From positions 1,198,001-1,262,000 of the forward strand of contig JAIUJO010000141.1 of NCBI GenBank assembly GCA_023846275.1: a stretch of DNA of 64,000 bases, given 5' to 3'. Shown in pieces: positions 47,616-59,600 of this stretch (position 1 is the first letter of the stretch; the number at the start of each line of letters is the position of its first letter). The DNA comes from Vanilla planifolia (lineage: Eukaryota; Streptophyta; Magnoliopsida; Asparagales; Orchidaceae). The notes below the pieces were generated by a model. It was not told the DNA's origin and ran no database searches. It saw nothing but the letters and a program-made list of their open reading frames with translations. Position numbers and translations under genes: made by a program.

Positions 47616-48510
47616 GTATGTTGCATCATTATATTTTTACTTGTCAATTATATGGCTCATGTGTTCATTCTCTCGAAAGATTGTGATCTAGTGGTCATGT
47701 ATCATATCGGGCAGCAAGATAACTCGCATTTTGTAGCCTTCTTCTTGTGGAAATGCAAATACTGCTATGAATTGAAACATCACCCTCTCACAGGTTCCTT
47801 ATTCAAGTTATTAGATTTAAATTTATCTAGAAATTTACTGATGAATTCCCATACAACCCATGCAAGTGATCTCACAATAGTTAAAATATAAGGCTGTGGA
47901 CTATTAAGGTCATCAAAGATGCCTAACACACTAGATGTAAATTAAAATTAATTAGGACCTTATAATCTTTGGCTTAAAGTACTGTCATGTTTAAGCCACT
48001 AACTTGTGTATCCTAAATCATTTTATGCTATCCATTTTCAGTTCTATGGGTTCAAGGGACAAAAATTAGCTACACATATATAATGATCTCTTTTTAATTA
48101 AATGAAGCACTTGATTTGTCTGTGACATATTTTGATGTTGAGCCCTCATTAGCAGACCTTTATTTCACAATAGTATCAGTGGAATTGAAATTGTGAAAAT
48201 GACAAGAAGCAAAGGAACAAGGTGAAAGGAGAGGAGGATTTTCTTCATAATAAGATTAATTCTCTAATAATCAATTAAAATTGTTTGAATACATGAAATG
48301 ATCTTTGAATTCATTAAATTTTTCAAGTTTTTACTTTTTAAAAGTTTTGAATTATTTCATACATCCTGACCATCCCTTTTTTATAGAGGTTTGGGTATAA
48401 TAGTGATTATAAAACAAAAAAAATGTGATTTTGATCAAAAATTTAAAATTTTGCACGTATTCTAGTCTATCTACTCGTGCGTGCCCTAGACCCCACATCA
48501 GTAAACCTAT
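47616..48510 (+). other. Intron sequence shared with copy 1
   Basis: Aligns with 767-1,672. The match ends near 48,510, where copy 1 and copy 2 diverge abruptly. No coding remnant is present. Confidence 0.75.
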
Positions 48511-48830
48511 GTTTGTGGGCTATCCAGGAGAGTTGTTACTATTCTTGTAAAACATGTATGCAGTTGGCCATTTCATGTGTGCCCGCCCCATGCAAGAAAA
48601 CTTGTCTGGTGTGTCGTTCCCTTTTGCATGTGCTCATGCACCTTGACATGTAGTGCTTGGCCAGTGCAGTGCAATGTGTGCTTCTACAGCTTGTGGCATG
48701 TTTACGAGTGCGACAGAGAAATTGTTCTTATTGCTTCTTGCTGTTTCGTTGATTTTCATTGTTTTATCTCTCTCCTGAATGTTTTTCATCAATTTTGGAT
48801 TCAATGAGTTTGAAAGCGATCTCCTGATTA
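48511..48830. other. GC-richer segment at the end of copy-copy similarity
   Basis: The 320 bases after the similarity break are clearly richer in G and C (TGTGCCCGCCCCATGC near 48,579; GAGTGCGACAGAGAAATTG near 48,706), with many TGCA/CATG words. It resembles an inserted LTR fragment. A 76-codon Cys-rich frame crosses it, but no family fits. Confidence 0.4.
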
Positions 48831-51800
48831 GTTTCTTGAATATATGGAAATTAGTTGGAGCATCAAAATCCTTCTTTTTAGAACACCATATAAATGCTTA
48901 CTATTTGACGATTTTTAAAGTGAAGAATCCATAAATAATAACGTTATGCCACAATGAGGGCAAGTTTTGTAAAAGTACCAATTCTTGCAAGTTTAGGTAA
49001 GAAAGGTAGGACCACACAAGTATGATAATAAGAAAAGAAAAATATTCCAAGTTTAACATATAACATGAAATGTATTAAAGATTGAACTGCATGATTACAG
49101 TAGTCATCTTGGCATGATAAAGCAAAGAAAAGATATAGATATAGTGAATCATAGGGTTATAATGTGAGAACTAGTATGTCATTTCATTAAACAAGTACAA
49201 ATTTTAGTGTCATACCATTATGACTAGTGTGGTTTGTAGTTAGCAAAGTCATATTTAACCCATCATATAACAGAACAATAGAAATAGTACTATTACGATA
49301 TGGAGAAATGGAATAAATTTATTTTTTTAATTGAGTTATTTTTTATCCTAACCATTGCAATTGAAGTGTCTAAGATATAAGAAATGGAGACAACTTTGGT
49401 AGAGATAGATAAGGGTAGGTAAATTTAAGAGAAAAACAAAAACTAGAATTCATGAGTCCTTAATATAAAAATAAGGTTTACCTTAGTTGTTCTAATAGGA
49501 TGTTCAATACTTTAACGATTATTGTTTTTGCTTTATAAGAGCTTAAGTGTTAGTAAGGCTAGGCTTTTTGTCACCTTCTAATTATGAGCTCTTCTAAGAT
49601 CACCTGCTTGAGAAATACACATGGAAAAGAAGCTATCAACAAGAAAAAGTGGGATCTCAAGGTTTCTTTAATAATAAAATAGTGCCTCTATTTTGCATAG
49701 TTCTTAACATAGATTCAAGGCTAGGTAACCCCTGGTTTAGCATAAAAAACTAGAAGCATATAAGGATAATAATAATTAAGTAAATATCCATGAAGCATGT
49801 AAATAAAATTTTGACTAAGCTCTATTGATCATTTCTCTTAAAGCTAAAATTTAACATGTTGAAATTGGCCTAAAGTGATGGTATCTAAGCCATGATATTT
49901 AAATTTGATAGTTAAAATGCTTGTTCTTGCTACATAAAATTTCCTACATGATTTAAGAATGAATTTGATATATTAACGTAATTGGAAATTGTGTGGCATG
50001 CTTGACTAAAACTATATGACACTATCGTGTAATTGTGCTTGCAATATTAATGTTCTTCTTTTAATAAAAAATTATGAATTTTTTAATACATGCTTATGAG
50101 AAGACGTTTAATTGTTATAATTATTGTATTTTTGAATGTGTGGCTAAAATGTGCTATGTAAACATGAGGCTTTTCTTTGCTTTGCTTTGTAAAACATGAA
50201 ATCTGAAATGTCAAAATTATTCATGAAGTTACTATTTTGGATGTTAAATGTAGCTTTTTGTTATGTATCTTTCTCAAAAGAATTAAATTTTTAGGAACAT
50301 GAAAAGGGACCTTGATTACTCCTCATAACAAAAATTTTATGGGATGACTACTTCTATAAATTAATTAGATCATGAACAAAATGTTGTTTTAATGTTGAGA
50401 TTTATTTTTTACATTCAAAACTGCTTATGACAATTGTGTAATGTAAATTGATATTGAAATTTTTATTGTAAAGGAAATTCATTCTAGAAATATTTCTTGA
50501 ACATCAATGCTAAATAGTTTTCAGTTAAGCTCTACTTTAAAAAATCATGAGTGCACATATGTATTGTAATGTTTAAAAATCTAAGTTTGAGGCAATGTTT
50601 TTGATTTGCAATATTGGCAAAAGGTACAACACCTTTAAATATTGTTGTTTAATGTTAAATTAATATTGAGCATGAAGAAGAAGATAAGATTTGAATTTTT
50701 GTTTTGAATGTTACTAATGTAAGCCTTGTGATTTTGCCAATTGTGTTAGAAACTAAGAATTACTATGCAAAACCTTGAACTAGAAAGATTGAGGCACTTT
50801 GATAGACCTCAAAAGAAGTTGAAAGTTTGACTTTCTTTAGTGTAATGAAGAAGAGATTATGAATTAAAACTTAAAATAGCTAAATAGTATACTTTGTCAA
50901 CTCAAACTAAGTGTAAGGGCCTGTCACGATTGTCCAAGGGAACCAAAGGATTGGTATTAGATTATGGTGGATTTAAATTTTAAATGAATTAGGTTTAAAA
51001 TCTCAATGTTATTTGTTAAAAAGTTAACTGTTTAGGATTTAGAATTTAAATGCATTCCAAGGTTTTAAATTTTAACCTTGGATAAATTAAGCACCCAAGT
51101 AATGCTAGTAACGGTTAAAAGTAAGTTTTGACAAAAAAAAACCTTGGATGGGTCAATGATTGCATCATAACTAAGCATAAATAAAGAAATTTAACTCTTA
51201 TGCTCTACAACATTTGCGAAAAAAAGTTAGAAATTAGGATTATAGTAAGGGTATGTAGTAGTTAGTGAGACCTTAAGAACACCTAGTTTTAGGTTTTGTT
51301 TTGATGAGGCTTTTGATTAGATGGAAAATTAGGGCTTGTTGAAATAGAGTGCTCAGGTTTCACCTTAGAAGGGCTATTAAGAGAGGCTAAGGGGGCTAAT
51401 GGTTCTATTAGATTTTGCCTAAACCTTACTCTAGTTTTGATTATTTTACAAATCATGTGTAGCCCTAAACTAGGCTTTAGAACACGAATTGGTATTATAG
51501 AGAGTAATTTACGTCACATATATGTCTCACGAGAGGCCGTTTTGAATTGCATAGTGGCTAATGTCATGCGATTAGGTGTGAGAGTTGCTAGTGAAACTCA
51601 TGGTAACAAATTATTGAAAATAAAGGCATTGTCTCTAGATAATTCAACAAAGAATTTTTAGATTGAGTAGGTGATCAATTGATTTTGAATAAAGTTTACA
51701 AGAATTTTGCATAGGTTAACAAGTAGGCTTGTTAAGATCTATTAGAAACCCTAGGTTAGGCTATGTAGCAATTAGGATTTTGAGAAACCATAGATGATCT

Positions 51801-53689
51801 TGATAGATGATTAAGCTATTAGAGAAAGTTGTAATCTTATCTTAAATGATATGTTTGAGTTATAGAAAATATCTAGTAAACCCCTAGATGTTGGAAGATC
51901 AAAACTTATGGAGGTATGTTACTTTATAAGAAAGTCTACATCTATGACGATGTAGCTCACCATGTAGTACAAGCAAGTTGATAACCTTCCAACAAAAGAT
52001 AGCTTAGTTAGATATACTAGATGGTATGACTCCTACTAATTTGTTTTGTTTTGTGGAGCACCATACACTAGTTCGAGATCAACAGTAGATCATGGAATTA
52101 GTTGTCATATAGTAGGGAGTTCCTTGAATTTTTTATGATTCTTATAGACATATGTAACTAGTCATATGGATGTTTGACCATCATTAGTGGGCTTTTAGAA
52201 CATGTGTTATGAATCTTGGCGTTGCTCAACCACTCTTATCTGTAAGGCATCATAAGAGACTATACTACTACTAACCTAGTCAAGTTCTATGTGGTTATTA
52301 GCTACACATAGATAAACATTGGGTAGTAACAATTTATTGGACATTCTATAATGAAGTATAAATTTTAGGATGAGTTTGGAGTCCAGAACATGCTTTGAGG
52401 ATATCATGGCTATGCCAAGAGTGTTAATAATTGGTAAGTCACTGAGCAACCTTTATTATTTTGATTTATTTGTTAGATTAAGATGACTTTATTAATAATG
52501 TATCTAAGCGACCACAGATAAGCATGTACTTTTTGGCAAGCTACTAAACATAGAGTGAACTCGTTCTTGAGTTTAATTTGGGGTGACAAGTTGGTTTGAG
52601 GATGGGGCTAAACTTTTGAGGTCCCCATCTCACTTGCTTTATTAAAAATGTAACAGAGTCCTTAAGTCATGGAATAAGGAAGTCACAATCTTCAGATAAA
52701 ATGGACAACTTCTCTACTCCAAGATGTAGTGCTGTTGTGACCTATCTCTCTTGGCATCATCTTCTTCATAGTTGTAAGGAAACAATTTTTCAAATTGAAT
52801 GCTTTATACCTAATTCACAAAATGTTAAGGAAGAGAATTAATCTACAAAAAGTAGATGTATTAGGTTCGATAAATCCTATTAATAGAAGTAAAACATATC
52901 CAAGATCCGCAAAGGCTTTGTCAAATGATCATTATATTTCAAATATCTTATAATTAAGGTCATTAATTGGAGAAATAAAGCATCAATAAGCTAATACATC
53001 ATTGATAACAAATAAAAAAATTGATTAGATCGACTAATAAATGGCTATCAAAAGTGTATTAAACTTTATACCCACCAACCACTTAATGTGTTGGATCCAC
53101 CAATCACTTTTATAAAAGGAATTAAAATTTGAAAAATAAATTTCCTCTACAACAGCCCAAAGAACCTTAATGGTTTCCATTCGAGACAAAACAGCTTCGG
53201 TGTTCAAATTGTTGCCACTAAAATAAAAGTGTTGACTACAAACCTTGGAGATTATTTATCCATTCAAAATCATTATGCGAAACATTCATGAAAAAGGTAT
53301 AAACACACCATCTAAAATTGGCATGTTACAGAAGGAATAGCTATCATGCAACTTGTTGCGTTGTGCATATGGTAAAGAATGTTCAAGTTATGGATCATCC
53401 TAACCAATTCAAATAACACTATCATTACGAGAGGTAACATTAAAGTAGACTAAATCATTTCAATGTAGACAACTCTGCAAAGCTCAAGCTAGATTAGAAA
53501 CCTAAAATTTGAAGTAGTAGTTTTAATATATCAGTGCTATACTTTGATCAGGTAAAATTCTCTTACATCTACATAAAGAGTTTTTTGAAAATAGAAAAAT
53601 AGTGAGCTATTGAGAAAAAAGGATGTGTAATGCTAGACATTGATTCAATAATTCATAATTAGATAAAAATCAAGACTTACCAATGATAA
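48831..53689. other. AT-rich region without recognised features
   Basis: Nearly 5 kb in which I could not identify an exon or transposon domain. By analogy with copy 1 the remaining motor exons would be expected near its right end, but none was found. A frame at 51,437-51,661 (74 codons) has no recognised relatives. Confidence 0.45.
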
Positions 53690-56600
53690 CAATGACTCAT
53701 TAGAAATTTAAGATATTTAGAATTAGAAGTCTCTTAAAATGTACCAAAACATTAGAAAATAAAATTCTTGAAACATATGAAAATGAATACTCAACGTTAT
53801 AGAGCTTATTGAGTCAAGTGCAGTACAATTTGTTTCATGTCAAAAAGACCTCATTTTCAATTATTATGAATTAGCAAAGTAAATAAGTGTAAAAAATATT
53901 TAATTATTTTTAAAATTTTTAGTAAATTTATAATATAGTTCAAATTAGTTAATTAAAGTAATTTAATTTATCCAAATAAAGTAATGTAAAGGTCAAATGA
54001 AAGAACAAATATTGCTTAATAATAATATAACCAAATAAAAATAAAAAAAATTAAAGAATTGAAATAATTTTTATATGAATGTTGCACTTTAAAATAATAA
54101 AAAGATATAGTGGAACTCCTCTATTGTTAAGATTGACACATATCAAAACATATAATTGACATGCTAAAATTGTCATAAAGAACATTTTTAAAAATGGAAA
54201 AATAAATTTTAAATGCATAGAGAGGATTCAGATGAGTCTTACAAAGTTTATTTCATCTTGATTTGACCTAGTTTGTAATTATCGTGAATTGCCAAAGCAT
54301 ACATGCACAAAGTGTAATAAATTGTTAGTTTAATATGAAGTAAATATATTGTAAATATTAAATGAAATGAACTGATGTAATATAACATAAACAAATCAAA
54401 GAAATCTATAGGTCACTCACACAAAAAGGGATTTAGAGTTATATAGTAATAGAAGCTAAAAAAAGAAAAAATTGCATAAATGAGGCAAAGTGCATCAAAA
54501 GTTTAATTCCATGATACCTATAAGATTGAGTGTATATTCTTATTCATTAAATTATGTATGAATCAAAATACATCATAAATTATGCAAAATTCTAGAAAAA
54601 CAAATCAGTTAAAATTATAAAAATGAATATTTAGTTTGATATAGCTCATAAGAAAGAGTCGAAAGACGTTTGCTTCATTTCCAATGAAGGTCACTTTGAA
54701 ATACCATGAATTTTAGAAATATTTAAAGATAAAAAGTAAATTATTATTTTTACTATTAGGTAAATATGTTAAGATTGAAAGAAGATGAATTAAAGAAATG
54801 TAATACGATCAATCAAAGTAATGTATAGGTCACACGTTAAGAAAATTAGAGATTTTTTGTATTATTAATAAATAAGAGTGAAGTAATTTAAGGAATGAGA
54901 TAAATTGTTGGGGAATATTGTATTCAGAGATATAAAGGAGATTGACAACAGAATCCTTTTTGTTAAAATAAGAATGTATCAAAATTTCATGAAGTTATGC
55001 CAAAATCAAAAAAATAAAATTTTTAAAGATATAAAAATAATTATTTAATTCGATATCATTTTTTAGGATGAGTCAAATAATGTTTTTTCATCTTAATCAT
55101 ACCTAATATTTAATAACTACTAATTATTAAGAATAAACATGATTACTAATAAATTATTAAATTAAAATTTAGTAAATAAACATTATGGTTCAAATAAGAT
55201 AATTTAAAGCAATGTAATATAACCAAATAAAAAATATTTAAAGGTCAAATGAGATAACAATTAGTGTTACGTAGCATTTTAACAGAACAATTGAAAAAAT
55301 AAGATAAATTATATGAGAAAGTTACATTTCAAGATAATAAAGAGAATTATTGTGACATCCTCAATTATCAAATTAGGTATCAATAAAAATGTCTTATAAA
55401 ATGTGAAAAAAAATCTAGGTACTGGAATTTTTTAAATTATGGAAATTATGTGTTAATTTGACAGAACTCGTCAAAAAAAATCCAACAAACATTAACTAAA
55501 TATATATAATAAAGCTCTACTCATATAAATTGAAGTAATATAATATAATCAAATCAAAGTGATCTAAAGCTTGTATTAGAGTTCCATTGTATTATAAACA
55601 AATCATAGAAAAACTTTTATATAATTGAAATAAATTGTACGAAGAGTTACGTTCCAAAATCCTAAAGAGATCAAGTACAACACACTTGATTTTTACATTA
55701 GGTATGAATTAAAATGACCTATCTATATGACAAAATATTAAAAAAAATAAAATATTTAATAATTATTTTTTTTTTTGGTAAACCTCATCAAGATGAATCT
55801 TACAATGTTTCCTTCATCATGATGAGCATTTGTTTAGAATTAGTAAAAATTACTTAAGTAAATAACAAAAAAATATATAAAATTATAGTTTTAAAATTAA
55901 TTAAATATATATTAATGTAGAATAAAGAAAATTTGAAGTTAGGTCATATAACCAAATCAACGACAAGAAAAGATCAAATGAAATCAAATTTAGAGCTAAT
56001 CACAAATATAATAAAATGAATATGAAAAATTTCAAGATATAAGACATATCATAAAAGTAAGTTTCATTCCATGATGCTGAGCAGATTGATCATAAAATTT
56101 CTTATTATCAAATTTGGTTCTAATAAAAGTCTTAAGCATGCCAAAACATAAGAAAAATAAACATTTTAAAAAATAAATAATGAATACTTAGTTTGATAAG
56201 ACTCACAAAGATGAATCGAACATTGTTTGTTTCATCTCAATTAGATATTATTCAAAAATTACTATAAATTATTAAATTAAATAATAAAAAGCAATAAATT
56301 ATTAGTTTAATATTAAAGAGAAATATAGTAAAGTTCTAATGTGATAAAATGAAATAATGAAATATATCTAAAGTTCTAATGTCATAAAAATATAACCACA
56401 TTGAAGTGAAAACTTTGAAAAAAATATAAATTATCAAAAAAAACTTCATTTCAAGCTACTCAGGAGATCAAGTGTAAGATCATTGATTGTCAAAATAAAT
56501 TATGAAGCTAAACAACCCCTAAAGCATGCCAAAATATAAGGAAATAAATTATTTTTAAATATACAAAGATATTTAGTTCCATAAATCTTTTTAAGTCAAT

Positions 56601-59600
56601 TCAAATGATGTTTGTTTCTCTCATTAGACTTCATTTAGAATTATTAGGGATTACCAAAGTAAATAAATATTAAAGCTAAAGTGAGAGAAATTTAAGTAAT
56701 CTAGTATAAAATAGTAAAAGAAATGTAAAGGCATAAAAAAGATGTTTAAATACCTAGTAATATAAGAAAATCAAAGAAAAAGAATTGCATAAATGAGATA
56801 AATTATACCAGAAAATTGCATTCCGTGGTACTTAGGACAATGATTATAAGATGATTATCCACAAAATTAATTACTAATCAAAATATCTATTAATGTTAGG
56901 CAAAAACATAAGAAAATAAAGTTTAAAAGATATGAAAATGAGTATTTAATTAGATGGAGCTCATCGGAATGAGTAAAATGAAATTTTTTTTCCAACAAAA
57001 ATCTAGTAAATGCAAAAATATAAGAAAATTAGATAAACTAAAGGGAAAGGGTAATTCTATTGTATTGAGGAGATTGAGTGTAACATTCTAAATCAGCAAA
57101 TTAGATACAAATTAAAATATCTCCAAAAGTTTACAAAGCTTTACAAAATAAAATATTTAAGTTTATGAAAATTAATTTTTAATTAGATAATGCCCATCAA
57201 GATGAGTCCAATGATATTTATTTTGTCTAACTCTAACATAGTATGGAGTTATAGCAAATTACAAAAGTAATTAAATAAAAAAAAAAAATTTATTTTGTAA
57301 ATTTTAAGTTAATATATATTAAGGATGAAATAAGATAAACTACAATTATGTAATATTGGAAAATTAATATGAGTTAAAGGTTATAGTTCAAAAGAATTAG
57401 AGTTTCATTGTACTACAACTAAATGAAAGGAAAAAATTAAGAAAATTAGACAAATTGGATAAAACTTTTGCAATTTAGGATACAAAGGAGATTTAGTGTA
57501 ACATCCACTTTGGTCAAAACAAGTAAGATCAGAATGTCTCTTAAAGAATATTAAAATGCAAGGAAATAAAATATTTTAAATTATGAAAATTATTACTAAA
57601 TTAGATAGAGCTTGTGGAGATGAGTCTTATAACATTGTTTCATCTCATTTGAATATAGTTTGGAATTACAACAATTTACCAAATTAAATAATCAGAATTT
57701 ATAATAAATTTGTACTAAAAAACTAAGTTAATAAATATTAATGTTGAAATAAGATGAAATCAAGTAATATAATATGGCAAAATTAATGATATACAAAGGT
57801 TAAATGAGTTGAGATTTAGATTTACAAAATAATATAGCAATATCAAAGTGAAAAACTTTAGAGAAATGACATGAATTATTTGAAAAAGTTACATTCCAAT
57901 CACTAAGGAGATCGAGCATAATTACTACAAGAGTAAAATCAATTGTGAACAAACATATCTCATAAAATATGTCAAAACCCTAAGAATTGTCAAAACCCTA
58001 AGAATTCACATTTTTAAAACCATAAAAGCAAATTATTAATTTTATGGAGTTTAGTGAGGCAAATCTATTGTGGTATATTCCATCTAAATTGATCTTCATT
58101 TGGAAGCTCTATGTATTACAGAACAAAATAAGAAAAAATAAAAATAATTTTTTGATTTAATATTATGTACATATATATTAACCTTAAAATATGATGAATT
58201 GAAGTAACATAATATTTCCAAATTGAAGTAATTTAAAGGTTAAATGAGGAAAGGATTATATTTTCATAGTAATATAACAAAATCAAAGAAAGAAAATCTA
58301 AGAAAATGGGATAATTTTCCTAAAAATGTTTCACTCAAAATCATCATGGACATCAAGCATATGATAGCCGATTGTCAAAAATAGTTATGAGTCAAAATGA
58401 CTCTTAAAGTTTGCCAAAACTTAAGAAAATAAAAATTTTAAGAAATTTTAAAAAATAAATATTTAATTTGTTAGAACCCTTCAAAAAGATTCAAATGACA
58501 TTTGTTTCTACTAAAAAAATATTGATTTGAATTACTACGAATTACTGAAGTAAAAAAATAATGATAAATTATTTTTTAATTTTAAGTAAATAATATTGAA
58601 CCTAAAATGAGATAAATTTAAATAGTGCATTATAATCAATTCAAAGATTTGTATGGGTCACACATGAGGAGATTTAGAGTTACTTAATAAAATATCAAAT
58701 TCAAAATGAAAAAACTAAATAATAAAATAAAAAATATTATATTCCAAGATAATAAGGTGATAGGCATAACAACCTTAATTATCAAATGAGTTACAAATTG
58801 AAATATCTTGAAAATGGGCAAAAACATTAGAAAATATTGTATTTAAAGTAACCAAGTATTATAAATTACTAAATTAAATAATCAGAAGTAAAAGAACTAT
58901 TTTTTTCTATTAATATAATATATATAAAAACAAAATGAAATAAACTAAATCAACTTAATGTATCGAAATTATAGCAATGTCTAGGAACCAAGAGAGAAGA
59001 TTCAAAGTTACATAGTAATATAAACAAATCATGGTAAAAAAGATTGGATTAATTAGATAAATTGTTTAAGAGTATTGCATTCCATGATACTAAGTAGAAC
59101 GAGTACAACATTCTTGTTTATTAATTAGAAATAATCAAAATGTCTCACAAAGCAATCCAAAACCTACAAAATTATTTTCTAAAACATGAGTATAAATATT
59201 TAATTAATAAACCTAATCAAGTTGAGTTTGATGACAATTATTTCTTCTCCATTTAAATAATTTAAAATAATATTGATTTTCAAAACTAAATTGTCATAAA
59301 TCATAATAAATTATTATTTTAATATTAAATAAATATGTATTAAAGTTAAAATGAGTTAAATTGAAGAAATGTAATTCAAGTAATTTCGACTGATGTAAAT
59401 GTCACATGAAATAAGACTTAATGTCATGTAGTAATATCCCCAAATCAAAGCAAAAAACTTTAAAGAAATAAGAAAGATGTTATGAGAATGTTTAACTCAG
59501 CAATACCATGGAGACATAATGCAACAAATTCAATTATAAAATCTTATATGATTTGAAATTTATCGTGAGACATGCTAAAATCATAAAAAATAAAATATTC

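Noticed and set aside
50931-50960. LTR start (CCTGTCACGATTGTCC) of a gypsy element
   Set aside because: Only a short resemblance to common LTR starts; no coding remnants or partner LTR nearby.
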